This document shows, one piece after another, positions 7,739 to 16,117 of a stretch of DNA of 64,000 bases. The translations under genes were made by a program, and so were the position numbers. The stretch comes from Levilactobacillus suantsaiihabitans (GTDB lineage: Bacteria > Bacillota > Bacilli > Lactobacillales > Lactobacillaceae): positions 1 through 64,000 of the forward strand of contig NZ_RKLX01000001.1 of NCBI RefSeq assembly GCF_004745505.1, in the 5' to 3' direction. Under the pieces are notes generated by a model. That model was not told where the DNA came from. It saw only the letters and a list, made by a program, of their open reading frames with translations, and made no database searches. Position 1 is the first letter of the stretch; every line of letters starts with the position of its first letter.

Positions 7739-9364
7739 TTACTTGCTAATGTAAGCCTTGCTGAAGTCCCAGTTCGAGCTGACTGGGAAGTAGACGATGC
7801 CCTTGACTTTGGACTTCATCAGCTGTGGCTTGCCGCTTTGGTAAATCGGAATGATCCCTTGGTCCTTCAACAAGACCTTTTGGGCGTCGACCAGGTTTTG
7901 CCAACGCGCGGCTGGCTTGTTGGCGTTGGTCGTGGTGGCTTCCTTGACTAGCTTGTCGTAAGTCTTGTTCGACCATTTCCCATTGTTGTAGGAATTGTCA
8001 GACGTGAACAGCGACAGGTCGGTGATTGGGTCTGGGAAGTCCGCCCCCCACAGGGTCACCACGGCATCAAATTGGCCATCAGCAGACCGGGCCAACCGCG
8101 TCTTGTATGGTAAATTGCTGTTGGTGACCTTGAAATTAGGCAGCTTGGACCACTGACTTTGAACGTATTCCGTCGTGCTCTTGCCTTCGGCGGTGTCGTC
8201 AGCCATCAGCGTCAGAGAATAGCTCTTCCGGCCGGTCTCCTTCAACGCTTGCTTCCAGAGCTTCTTGGCCTTGGCGACGTTGTGTTCCGTAGCTGCGGGA
8301 ATCGAGGCTTCAGACGCGAAGTCCTTGCCGTTGCGCACGGCCAGTCCCGCCGTCACGATGCCGTTGGCGACCTTGGAGCCGTTATCCAGCACTTGGTTGA
8401 CGAACTGTTTACGGTTCAAGACCAGCGACAACGCCTGGCGCGCCTTGACGTTACGCATCATGGAATCTTTCTTCTCGTTGAGTTCCAGGTAAGCGACCCG
8501 CGAACTGTTACGGGCGTGGTATTCCTTAGAATTCTTGTAGTTCTTCGGTTGTTGCCCACTCAGGTAAATCGCGTCGAGCTTGCCACTTTGGTATTGACTC
8601 AGCGCCGTTTGTGGATCCTTGACGGCACTAAATTTGATGTGCTTGAGCTTGACGGACTTGGCATTCCAGTACTTGGTGTTCTTGGTCAGCGTCCAGTTGT
8701 CGGACGTCCCGGTCCAGTACGTCAGCTTGAAGGCCCCGTTGTAGACGTTGTTTTGTGCGTTGGTGGCGTACTTCTTGCCGTATTTCTCCACGACCCGTTG
8801 ATTCTGCGGGAAGAAGGCGGTCTGAGCGACCAACGTTGGGAAATAACTGACTGGATGAACCAACGAGACCTGGACCTTGTAATTGCCCAAGGCCTTGATG
8901 CCCAGCGTGGAAACGGCCTTCTTGCCCGCCATAATGGCGTTGGCGTTCTTCACGTCCGCGTACAGGTAAGCGTACTGCGACCCCGTCTTGGGATTCACGG
9001 TGCGTTGCCAACCGTAAACGAAGTCCTTGGCGGTCACTTTGTCGCCGTTACTCCAGTTGGATTTACGCAGATTAAAGGTGTAGGTCTTGCCGTCCTTGGA
9101 TTTGGTATAGCTCTTGGCCACGCCGGGATGCGTGCTACTGTTTTTGCCAAATTTCAACAGGCCCTCACCCGTGTTATTCAGCGTTTCCCCGGAGACCACA
9201 TCGGTTGCCAATGAATTGTCCATCGTTGGTAATGCCGAGGACTCCATCCAATTTAACGTTTGATTCTTGGCTTGACTCTGACTCGACGAGGTCCCACACG
9301 CTGCTAACGCAACCGTTGTCAGCGCGGCGACCGTCCCTAATTTCAAAACTGATCGAATCTGCAT
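7739..9364 (-). CDS. Oligopeptide-binding lipoprotein OppA (second, orphan copy)
   Basis: This 541-residue family 5 solute-binding protein has a signal peptide and lipobox (ALAAC, Cys at about residue 23). It is colinear with the first OppA over its whole length, with shared blocks such as QTLNWMESSALPTMD and SQYQSGKLDAIYLSGQQPKNYKNSKEY. It has no transporter genes of its own, so it probably feeds the neighbouring OppBCDF with a different peptide preference (inference). It is separated from the operon by a structured repeat that abuts its stop codon. Its promoter (9417-9445) closely matches that of the first copy. Confidence 0.93.
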   Translation of the reverse strand: MQIRSVLKLGTVAALTTVALAACGTSSSQSQAKNQTLNWMESSALPTMDNSLATDVVSGETLNNTGEGLLKFGKNSSTHPGVAKSYTKSKDGKTYTFNLRKSNWSNGDKVTAKDFVYGWQRTVNPKTGSQYAYLYADVKNANAIMAGKKAVSTLGIKALGNYKVQVSLVHPVSYFPTLVAQTAFFPQNQRVVEKYGKKYATNAQNNVYNGAFKLTYWTGTSDNWTLTKNTKYWNAKSVKLKHIKFSAVKDPQTALSQYQSGKLDAIYLSGQQPKNYKNSKEYHARNSSRVAYLELNEKKDSMMRNVKARQALSLVLNRKQFVNQVLDNGSKVANGIVTAGLAVRNGKDFASEASIPAATEHNVAKAKKLWKQALKETGRKSYSLTLMADDTAEGKSTTEYVQSQWSKLPNFKVTNSNLPYKTRLARSADGQFDAVVTLWGADFPDPITDLSLFTSDNSYNNGKWSNKTYDKLVKEATTTNANKPAARWQNLVDAQKVLLKDQGIIPIYQSGKPQLMKSKVKGIVYFPVSSNWDFSKAYISK

Positions 9365-9416
9365 AGACTTCCAACCCTTCTCATTAGTTTACCTAACCAA
9401 TTGGTTATTGATGACA

Positions 9417-9445
9417 ACTATATATTAAAATAAGATGAGAATCAA
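9417..9445 (-). promoter_or_regulatory. Promoter of the second oppA gene
   Basis: On the minus strand, -35 TTGATT (9440-9445) and -10 TATAGT (9417-9422) are separated by 17 bases. The architecture and sequence parallel the first oppA promoter, which suggests common regulation or recent duplication of gene plus promoter. Confidence 0.7.
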
Positions 9446-9656
9446 TACCGAATCTTAATTATTTAACAATTTCGTAGGGAGCCCTTTAACCACAGTCACT
9501 TTCGCCCATCTTTTAGTTAAACCAGCGCCGTATTCTCACTGCAGCAGCCACATTTTCTATCATCGTATTATCATTTATTGATCTGAATTATTCGGCGACT
9601 GCGCGTCTTTTCAGCGAACCATTGCCTAATCCTGCGGCGTTTGCCAGCAAGCATGT
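9446..9656. other. Divergent intergenic region between oppA2 and hflX
   Basis: No ORF, repeat module or hairpin with a U-tract is visible here. It holds the upstream DNA of both flanking promoters. Confidence 0.4.
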
Positions 9657-9686
9657 TATACTTGGCCTATAGACTTTAAAGGAGGG
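9654..9686 (+). promoter_or_regulatory. Extended -10 promoter and ribosome site of hflX
   Basis: TGTTATACT (9654-9662) is an extended -10 box (TG plus TATACT) with no good -35 partner. GGAGGG at 9681-9686 is seven bases from a TTG start at 9694, so TTG is preferred as the initiation codon. Confidence 0.55.
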
Positions 9687-9693
9687 TGATCTT

Positions 9694-10971
9694 TTGGAAG
9701 AAACCCCACGAACACCGGTCGTCACGATTGGCTTAAACGCTGGTCAGGCCACCTTTGGCTACTCGATGACTGAACTGAAAAACTTGGTGGAAGCCAACAA
9801 CATGACAGTGGTTGAAGAGATTCAACAATCACTGCCCAAGCCCAACCCGGGCACTTACTTCGGGACGGGGAAGGTCGAAGAGCTGGCCACCATTGTCGCC
9901 GATGATGGCGTCGATACCATCGTGGTCAACGATGAGCTGACCCCTAGTCAGATTCGTAACTTGGAGGCGGGCACCAAAGCGCGCATCATGGACCGGACGG
10001 GTTTGATTTTGGAAATCTTCGCCAACCGGGCCCAGTCCCGCGAAGCCAAGCTCCAGGTCCAACTGGCCATGTTGCAATACCAACTGCCCCGGCTGCACAC
10101 CAGCGCTTCGCAACGGCTGGACCAACAGACCGGTAGCGGTGGCGGCGGTGGCTTCACCAACCGTGGTTCTGGTGAATCCCAAACGGAAATGAGTCGCCGG
10201 ACCATTCAGCGGTCCATCAACCACGTGAACCACGAACTCAAGGAAATTAACCAGGCGGCGGCCACCCAACGCCAACAGCGGGAACGCAATGAACTGCCTT
10301 CCGTCGCGTTAGTCGGTTACACCAACGCCGGCAAGTCCACGTTGATGAACGCGTTGGTCCGTGAATTTGGTAAGAGCGAAGAAAAACAGGTCTTCGTCAA
10401 GAACATGCTGTTCGCCACGTTGGATACCAGCGTGCGCCAGCTGACCTTCCCCGACCAAAAGAAGCTGCTACTTAGCGACACGGTCGGCTTCGTGAGTCAA
10501 CTGCCAACGCAACTGGTCAAGGCCTTCCGCTCCACGTTAGCCGAAGCCGCCAACGCCGACCTCTTGATCCAAGTCGTTGACTACGCGGACCCAAACAAGG
10601 AAGCCATGATGGCCACCACGGAACAGACGTTAGAAGACATTGGCGTTACCGATGTGCCGATGATCACAGTCTTCAACAAGGCCGATTTGACCGACGCCCA
10701 CTATCCGAACCGGGTCGGCGATCAGCTGATTCTCTCCGCCATGGATGCTGATTCCATTGACGCATTAGTTCAGGCCGTTAAGGAAAAGGTCTTCCACAAT
10801 TACGTGACGGCTAACTTCCTGATCCCGTTTGCGGATGGGGACGTCGTGGCCTACATGAACGACCACGCCAACGTGCTGGACACCAATTACGAGGCGGATG
10901 GCACTGCGCTCAAAGTCGAGCTCCAGTCCGCCGACTTCGACCGCTTCAAGCAATACGTCGTTACTGAGTAA
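9694..10971 (+). CDS. hflX: GTPase HflX
   Basis: This 425-residue ribosome-associated GTPase splits stalled or hibernating ribosomes in stress. The N-terminal HflX domain (residues about 10-140) is followed by a glycine-rich linker (TGSGGGGGFTNRGSG) and a coiled segment. The G domain has G1 GYTNAGKST at about 208-216, G3 DTVGF and G4 NKAD. The length matches the family. The start is TTG. The stop codon is built into a 12-bp inverted repeat (10969-11006), and a structured repeat follows at once. Confidence 0.96.
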   Translation: MEETPRTPVVTIGLNAGQATFGYSMTELKNLVEANNMTVVEEIQQSLPKPNPGTYFGTGKVEELATIVADDGVDTIVVNDELTPSQIRNLEAGTKARIMDRTGLILEIFANRAQSREAKLQVQLAMLQYQLPRLHTSASQRLDQQTGSGGGGGFTNRGSGESQTEMSRRTIQRSINHVNHELKEINQAAATQRQQRERNELPSVALVGYTNAGKSTLMNALVREFGKSEEKQVFVKNMLFATLDTSVRQLTFPDQKKLLLSDTVGFVSQLPTQLVKAFRSTLAEAANADLLIQVVDYADPNKEAMMATTEQTLEDIGVTDVPMITVFNKADLTDAHYPNRVGDQLILSAMDADSIDALVQAVKEKVFHNYVTANFLIPFADGDVVAYMNDHANVLDTNYEADGTALKVELQSADFDRFKQYVVTE

Positions 10972-11195
10972 GGCGGTTGGCCGCCTCCAGCTCGCCAACC
11001 GCCTTACCGCTCCGTGAAATTCTAGTCTGGAACGCTGGGGGAAGGACCGCCCCGAGCCTGAGAAACGGTCTCGGGGCTTGCTTTGAGCCAGAAAATCACT
11101 GTCTCAAAGACACCAATTTGCCAGCAAAACCCGCTGGCAAATTCCCCGGCTGAGACTAGATTTCACTCCGCTCTCGGCTACTTTTGTGGTCATCC
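10969..11195 (+). repeat. Dispersed structured element, locus 3: variant module A-prime directly after hflX
   Basis: TAAGGCGGTTGG (10969-10980, including the hflX stop) pairs perfectly with CCAACCGCCTTA (10995-11006). The A-prime core is 11014-11166. Its closing helix pairs GTGAAATTCTAGTCT with AGACTAGATTTCAC. P1 is CCCCGAG with CTCGGGG, P2 is CTTTGAG with CTCAAAG, and P3 is AATTTGCCAGC with GCTGGCAAATT. The architecture is the same as module A, with unrelated helix sequences. Confidence 0.85.
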
Positions 11196-11199
11196 CTAT

Positions 11200-11436
11200 T
11201 TACTTCCAGCGGCTCATGGTTGTCGGTAACATTGTGCTAGCAGGAATTAAGTGACGAGCTTCCGGCTACAGGGTGCTTGTCAGTCACAACGGTTCAGCTC
11301 TCGGCAGGTGTGAATTCACTGACTAATTGCTAGTCATTCAGCGCCGTTGATCTAAGCTCTTGTTTTTACTAGGTACTTAGTGGACACAAAGCCTGGACGC
11401 CAACCCGTTAGCGTTACTTTCAATAATCATCGACCT
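11200..11436. other. Intergenic DNA between two structured repeats, no gene recognised
   Basis: No credible ORF is present. 11388-11412 (gtggacacaaagcctggacgcc) is a degenerate copy of a segment at about 35062-35086, so it may be a remnant of another dispersed repeat. Confidence 0.35.
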
Positions 11437-11468
11437 AGCCACTCGCTTCTTCTTGCGAGTGGCTTTTT
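11437..11468 (+). terminator. Intrinsic terminator
   Basis: AGCCACTCGC (11437-11446) pairs exactly with GCGAGTGGCT (11455-11464), followed by TTTTTG on the plus strand. No protein gene lies directly upstream. It would end transcripts coming through the repeat from hflX. Confidence 0.75.
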
Positions 11469-11479
11469 GTAACTCTTTC

Positions 11480-11958
11480 TTAGCTAATTGAAGGTTGGAC
11501 CTAAAATTAACGCGCCGATTACCGTAATGACGGTGTTTTGACACCTAAGATTGATGAAATCTGGTGCCTGCGCCGGCCAGGCTGACGGCTACCAGTAACA
11601 CTATGTTAATGACCAGTCGTCAATGCAGCTACTATCTGGGGTTAAGACGACTGTTACTGGCAAGCGCTACCGTAGCCGGGAGTTCGCCAAATATGGGTTC
11701 AGCCGTGGGAGTTGCCTTAGCGGCACGGTTCATGCCGCTTAGACAACTGGCGTCTTTGAGACGTGGGCTTCGGCTCAAAGCGAGGCGTCGAGACCGAACT
11801 TTGGCTCGGCCCGTCCGCCCCAGCGTTCCAACCCATATTTGGCGGACGGTAGGCGGCCAGCTCGAATGTGAGGCTGTAAACGACTATTTTTGACGTCATA
11901 AGTCGCATGATAACAATGGCTTCAGTTGATTTTCACCTTTCAATCTTCAGTTAGCTAA
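11480..11958 (-). repeat. Dispersed structured element, locus 4: full A, collapsed B, with inverted ends
   Basis: This is the clearest bounded copy. TTAGCTAATTGAAGGTTG (11480-11497) faces the inverted match CTTTCAATCTTCAG plus TTAGCTAA (11937-11958). TTAGCTAA is itself a palindrome, so it may be an 8-bp target duplication rather than part of the ends. The module A core is 11682-11846, in minus orientation. P3 is AGTTGTCTAAGCGGC with GCCGCTAAGGCAACT. Module B is reduced to a short stem near 11570-11590. Confidence 0.88.
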
Positions 11959-11962
11959 TGAT

Positions 11963-12007
11963 CAAAAAACGCCCAGCCATTTCGCAATGAGATGGCTGGG
12001 CGTTTTT
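11963..12007. terminator. Bidirectional intrinsic terminator after the glutamine-type ABC operon
   Basis: AAACGCCCAGCCATT pairs with the GATGGCTGGGCGTTT arm around a short loop, with A-run and T-run flanks on both sides. It serves the minus-strand operon ending at 12022. Confidence 0.85.
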
Positions 12008-12021
12008 GGTTTTCATTTAAG

Positions 12022-12678
12022 TTAGGCTTGGCGCTTTTCCAGGTAATGGGCGAGCACGGACAAGCAGTAACAAACGATAAAGTACATCAGAGCAATCGCC
12101 ACGAACATCGGGATGATGTAGTTGGTGTTTTGCCCGTAGATAATCTGTGAGCGGTACAGCATTTCTGGCAACAGGATGATGGTGGCCAGCGACGTGTCCT
12201 TGACCAGTGAAATGAACTGGCTGACGATGGCCGGAATCATCTTGACCATAGCTTGTGGCAACACAATGTACCACAGGCCTTGCCAGTAGGTCAACCCGTT
12301 GGCGCGGGCCCCTTCCATCTGGCCTGGGTCGACGGCTTGAATCCCGGAACGCACGATTTCGGCCAACATGGTCGATTCGAAGATTGTCATGGCCAAAATG
12401 GCGGCCGGAATAATTTCGGGTTTGACCCCCAGGTTGGGGAGCCCGAAGTAAGTAAAGAACAGGATCAAGATCAGCGGCAGGTTACGGATGATATCAATGA
12501 TCAATCCCACGATGGCTGATAAGTATTTGATCTTCACGTACCGAATGACCCCGAGAATCGAGCCGATAATAAAACTCCCAATGATGGACACGATAGAGAC
12601 CAGAATCGTGATCCCCAGCCCACCGAACAGGTAGCGTAGGTTATCTGGGGAGTAGGCATCAATAAAGTTTTGTAACAT
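12022..12678 (-). CDS. glnP: Polar amino-acid ABC transporter permease (GlnP/GlnM type)
   Basis: This 218-residue membrane protein has about five helices and the HisM/GlnP-type signature: EIVRSGIQAVDPGQMEGARANGLTYWQGLWYIVLPQA is the cytoplasmic coupling loop. It pairs with the permease encoded just upstream, to which it is clearly related. It is the last gene of an operon ordered ATPase, binding protein, permease, permease, the same order as glnQHMP of Bacillus subtilis. Substrate (glutamine, glutamate or another polar amino acid) is inferred from family only. Confidence 0.88.
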   Translation of the reverse strand: MLQNFIDAYSPDNLRYLFGGLGITILVSIVSIIGSFIIGSILGVIRYVKIKYLSAIVGLIIDIIRNLPLILILFFTYFGLPNLGVKPEIIPAAILAMTIFESTMLAEIVRSGIQAVDPGQMEGARANGLTYWQGLWYIVLPQAMVKMIPAIVSQFISLVKDTSLATIILLPEMLYRSQIIYGQNTNYIIPMFVAIALMYFIVCYCLSVLAHYLEKRQA

Positions 12679-12696
12679 AATTTATTCTCCTCCCCT

Positions 12697-13335
12697 TTAA
12701 GCTAACCGTTTTTCCAAGTAGCGCATGTAGTAACTGATCGGCATGGTGATGACCAAATACAAGACCCCGACCGCCGAGTACGCTGCGATGGTTTCCAGCG
12801 AACTCGAGGCGATGACGTTACCTTGGTACATCAAATCAAAACCACCCACGAAGGCTAACGTTGAGGAGTTCTTGACCAGGTTCACGAATTGGTTACCCAG
12901 TGGCGGAATCACGTAACGAAAGGCTTGCGGCAAGATGATGTAGCGCATGGCTTGCCAGAAGGACAATCCATTGGAGCGAGCCCCTTCCATTTGCCCCGGG
13001 TCAACGGATTGGATCCCGGCCCGAACCGTTTCGGCGATAAAGGCCGAGGTGTAAAGCGTCAACCCAATCGTGCCGGCCGTAAACCCGTTCATCTTGATGA
13101 CGTACAGCGGGAACACCACGTAGAAGAACATGGTGATGACCAGCAGCGGGATGTTCCGAAAAATTTCAATATAGACCCGGGCAATGCCACGGGCCACCTT
13201 GCTGGGTGATTCTTCTAACAGGGCAAAGAACGTCCCGAGAATCAAACTGAAGATCAGGGCAAGAATGCTACAAAGCAGCGTTTGGCCTAACCCATAGAGT
13301 AAGGTGCCCCCATATTCTGAAAAGATATGAATCAT
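12697..13335 (-). CDS. glnM: Polar amino-acid ABC transporter permease (GlnM type)
   Basis: This 212-residue paralogue of the downstream permease has the coupling loop ETVRAGIQSVDPGQMEGARSNGLSFWQAMRYIILPQA. Its ATG overlaps the TGA of the binding-protein gene (ATGA), giving translational coupling, and AAGGAGG lies upstream. With GlnP it forms the heterodimeric channel. Confidence 0.88.
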   Translation of the reverse strand: MIHIFSEYGGTLLYGLGQTLLCSILALIFSLILGTFFALLEESPSKVARGIARVYIEIFRNIPLLVITMFFYVVFPLYVIKMNGFTAGTIGLTLYTSAFIAETVRAGIQSVDPGQMEGARSNGLSFWQAMRYIILPQAFRYVIPPLGNQFVNLVKNSSTLAFVGGFDLMYQGNVIASSSLETIAAYSAVGVLYLVITMPISYYMRYLEKRLA

Positions 13336-14168
13336 TCTTTAGCCGCCTCCTTGTAGTCAAAGCCCTTGACGTTGTGGAACCACTTGTGCAAGAGCTTGTC
13401 ATAGGTCCCGTTTTGCCGCAACTCGGTCAAGGCCTTGTTGGTGGCATTTCTAAACGGTGTCTGGTTCTTGTCCATCGCGATGCCGTATGGTTCGGAAACG
13501 AACGTCCCTCCGGTCACTTCATAGCCTGGATTTTGGACGGACATCCCGTACAGGATCCCGTTATCGGTGGTCAACGCTTGCCCTTGGCCGGACTTCAATG
13601 CCGTCATGGCTTGCGCGTAGTCGGTCAGTTGTAAGACCTTGGCGTTGGGTGCGACCTTGGCGACGTTTTCCACGGAGTCAGAACCCACGACCCCAAGGAC
13701 TGTGCCTTTTTCCCGGTTCAAATCTTTGACATTTTTAATGCTGCTACCACGCTTGACCAACAGCGATTGGCCGGCGTAGAAGTACGTGTTGGAAAACGCG
13801 ACTTGCTTGCGCCGCTCCGGCGTATTGGTCATGGTCGCAATAATGGCGTCGATATTCCCATTTTTCAGCATCGGCATCCGGGTCGAACTCGTGACCTGAA
13901 TGAACTTGGCCTTGGCATCCTTGCCCAGCATCTGCTTGGTCAGCGCCGTGGCTAAATCAACTTCAAAGCCCTTGATTTTCCCATCCTTGGTGTCTAGCAA
14001 TCCAAACAACCGGGTATCTGCTTTGACACCCCAAGTGATCGTCTTAGACTGCTTGTCCGTCTGGTACACGTTTCGTGCGGACAGCGGCTTGCTGCCACAC
14101 GCACTGACGATTACGGTCAAGGCAACCAGGGAGAGTAGCAGGCCCAAACTGCGAATTAATTTTTTCAT
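13332..14168 (-). CDS. glnH: Polar amino-acid binding lipoprotein (GlnH type)
   Basis: This is a family 3 solute-binding protein of about 278 residues. The signal peptide is MKKLIRSLGLLLSLVALTVIVSAC with the lipobox Cys at about residue 24. The mature part has the typical segments VKADTRLFGLLDTKDGKIKGFEVDLATAL and KQVAFSNTYFYAGQSLLVKRGS. ATG at 14168 is preferred over 14177 because GGGGAGG lies about ten bases upstream of it and would touch the earlier ATG. Confidence 0.9.
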   Translation of the reverse strand: MKKLIRSLGLLLSLVALTVIVSACGSKPLSARNVYQTDKQSKTITWGVKADTRLFGLLDTKDGKIKGFEVDLATALTKQMLGKDAKAKFIQVTSSTRMPMLKNGNIDAIIATMTNTPERRKQVAFSNTYFYAGQSLLVKRGSSIKNVKDLNREKGTVLGVVGSDSVENVAKVAPNAKVLQLTDYAQAMTALKSGQGQALTTDNGILYGMSVQNPGYEVTGGTFVSEPYGIAMDKNQTPFRNATNKALTELRQNGTYDKLLHKWFHNVKGFDYKEAAKE

Positions 14169-14190
14169 CGTGAGCATACCTCCCCTGTGA

Positions 14191-14931
14191 TTAGTGTGTC
14201 AAAATCTTGCTTAAGAATTGCCGTGCCCGTTCGTTGCTTGGCTCGCCATCGAAGAACTTCTCCTTGGAGTCGTCTTCCAAAATGCGGCCGTCCGCCATGA
14301 AGATCACCCGGTTGGCCACTTCACGCGCAAAGCCCATTTCGTGGGTCACAATCAAAGACGTCATACTGGAGTCACGGGCAATCGTCTTCATAACGTTCAG
14401 CACATCATCGATCATTTCGGGGTCCAAGGCACTGGTTGGTTCGTCGAACAAGAGGCACTTCGGCTTCATTGCCAGCGACCGCGCAATGGCGATCCGTTGT
14501 TGTTGCCCCCCGGAGAGTTGCGACGGCATCTTGGGTGCTTGGTCAGCTAACCCAACGCGGTCGAGCATTTCCATGGCGACCTTCTTGTTTTCCGTTTCGT
14601 CGCGGTGCAAAACGATCCGCGGTGCCAGCATGACGTTTTCCAAAATCGTCTTGTTGGCATAGAGGTTAAAGTGTTGGAACACCATCCCCACGTTCTTGCG
14701 GATCCGGTTCATGTCCGTCTTCGGGTTGGCCAGGTCTTGGCCGTTAACGATCAATTGCCCATGGCGAATCTGTTCCAGCCCATTGACGGTCCGAATCAGC
14801 GTCGACTTCCCGGAACCAGACGGCCCAATCAGCACAACCGTTTCCCCGGCATCGATCGTTAAATTAATGTTGTGTAGCGCGTGGAAATCGCCGTAATACT
14901 TTTCCACGTTGTGAAATTCAATCATTGACAT
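14191..14931 (-). CDS. glnQ: Polar amino-acid ABC transporter ATP-binding protein (GlnQ type)
   Basis: This ABC ATPase has 246 residues from the ATG at 14931 (GGAGGG seven bases upstream). Walker A is GPSGSGKST, the signature LSGGQQQR, Walker B CLLFDEPTSALDPEM, and the H-loop VTHEMGFA. It is close to GlnQ/GltL proteins. It is the first gene of the operon; the binding protein follows after 22 bases. A TTG-started extension to 14991 reads through a small hairpin region and is less likely. Confidence 0.92.
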   Translation of the reverse strand: MSMIEFHNVEKYYGDFHALHNINLTIDAGETVVLIGPSGSGKSTLIRTVNGLEQIRHGQLIVNGQDLANPKTDMNRIRKNVGMVFQHFNLYANKTILENVMLAPRIVLHRDETENKKVAMEMLDRVGLADQAPKMPSQLSGGQQQRIAIARSLAMKPKCLLFDEPTSALDPEMIDDVLNVMKTIARDSSMTSLIVTHEMGFAREVANRVIFMADGRILEDDSKEKFFDGEPSNERARQFLSKILTH

Positions 14932-15027
14932 AAGTATTCCCTCCACTAGTGATTTTTTGCCGTACTTGCGGCGACTAGCGCCCGAACCCAATCCCGTAAG
15001 ACTGAGTTTTTAAAGTGTCTAAAGTAA

Positions 15028-15056
15028 AGTTTAAACCAAAAAAATTACCCGGTCAA
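15028..15056 (-). promoter_or_regulatory. Promoter of the glutamine-type ABC operon
   Basis: On the minus strand, -35 TTGACC (15051-15056) and -10 TAAACT (15028-15033) have 17-base spacing. The leader of about 90 bases holds a small hairpin (GGCG..CGCC) but no T-box or leader peptide that I can support. Confidence 0.65.
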
Positions 15057-15059
15057 AAT

Positions 15060-15318
15060 AAACAGCTCTAGACCGCCTAGTCCCACAGACCGTTTTGGGG
15101 GTCAAAGGTTAGGTGTACCACGGGTTTTTGCGCCCTAAATTTTTTTCAAACGCGTCAACCCGTGACAGATGCGTCATTCGCCAACTTTTCACGTCCGCAA
15201 CCATTTATACTACCGCGACGATTTTTCCCGTGATTGCGCCATTTTGGGGTGACAATTCTGGGTTGGATTTCGTTAGTAAAGATAGAGGATGATTGGCCTG
15301 GTTGGTGTCCGCGGCAGG
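15060..15318. other. Upstream DNA of the glnQ operon, no gene recognised
   Basis: No ORF of credible composition is present. It is an ordinary intergenic region leading into a structured repeat. Confidence 0.35.
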
Positions 15319-15319
15319 G

Positions 15320-15530
15320 TGTGTACTGGCCGCCTTACCGTTCACTAGCTAGTCGTTGGAACGCGGTGGGCGGACGGGTCGAGCCAAAGAGCGGTCTCGA
15401 CACCTCGCTTTGAGCCGATAAATCGCGTCTCAAAGACGCCAGTTCCCTAAGTGGCCAGAACCGTGCCACTAAGGGAACTCCCACGGCTGAACGCCTATCT
15501 AGTGAACTCTCGGCTACGGTGATGTTTGTC
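15320..15530 (+). repeat. Dispersed structured element, locus 5: module A
   Basis: The core is 15340-15507. The closing helix pairs GTTCACTAG with CTAGTGAAC, where other copies use GTTCGCCAA with TTGGCGAAC. P1 is GTCGAG with CTCGAC, and P2 is CTTTGAG with CTCAAAG. P3 is AGTTCCCTAAGTGGC with GCCACTAAGGGAACT, which differs from locus 2 at both strands of the helix. Confidence 0.88.
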
Positions 15531-15710
15531 CGCAACGACTGGTGCCAATTGCCAGTCACAACCTGTAGCTTCAACTACCGTTATTCCCCCAATCCGACGG
15601 TAATCGTAACCGCCGACTTCGCAAATGACTGCATCCAAACAGTACTCAGGTGCTCCAATCGTTTTAGTATCACCCGTTCGTGTCGTCCCCTCATGCACCG
15701 CTTCAGGATA
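15495..15710 (-). pseudogene. Possible gene remnant, about 67 codons, function unknown
   Basis: A minus-strand open frame reads TKTIGAPEYCLDAVICEVGGYDYRRIGGITVVEATGCDWQLAPVV, which looks more protein-like than the repeat-derived frames around it. It then runs into the structured repeat at its 3' side and has no clear ribosome site or ATG. I do not recognise the family. It may be a fragment cut by insertion of the repeat. Confidence 0.3.
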
Positions 15711-15889
15711 CTAGCTAATACCGGTTATTCCTGAGGTTTACACCAGAGTCTCCCTCGCCACAACAAAAAACGCCGACCCCGATAATGGGCCGACGCAATG
15801 CTTTTCAGTTTCAGATTAGTTGACACGACTCTGTCACCACCACTAACCGGCTTGGCGAACAATCGTCAGCCAGTTACTTGGCAGGAACT

Positions 15890-16080
15890 ACCGTAGTCGG
15901 AAGTTCGCTAAGGATGAGCTCAGCCGTGGGAGTTGCCTTAGCAGCGCTCTTGGCTGGTTAGGCAACTGGCGTCTTTGAGATGCGGGCTTCAGCTCAAAGC
16001 GAGGGGCGAGACCGCCCTTTGGCTCGACCCGTCCGCCCACCGCGTTCCAGTCTCATCGTTAGCGAACTGGAGGCGACAGG
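15890..16080 (-). repeat. Dispersed structured element, locus 6: module A
   Basis: The core is 15903-16067, in minus orientation. The closing helix pairs GTTCGCTAA plus GATGAG with CTCATC plus TTAGCGAAC, another replaced helix. P3 pairs GTTGCCTAACCAGC with GCTGCTAAGGCAAC, with two mismatches. It lies about 40 bases past the stop of the gene at 16118. Confidence 0.83.
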
Positions 16081-16117
16081 CGTCCCCACCATTAACGCAG
16101 GCGGACACCCACCAATC

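Noticed and set aside
8159-9214. Long plus-strand open frame opposite the second oppA (351 codons)
   Set aside because: It lies wholly antisense to a clear OppA gene, has no ribosome site, and reads as a Val/Leu/Gly/Arg-rich mirror of GC-rich codon use.
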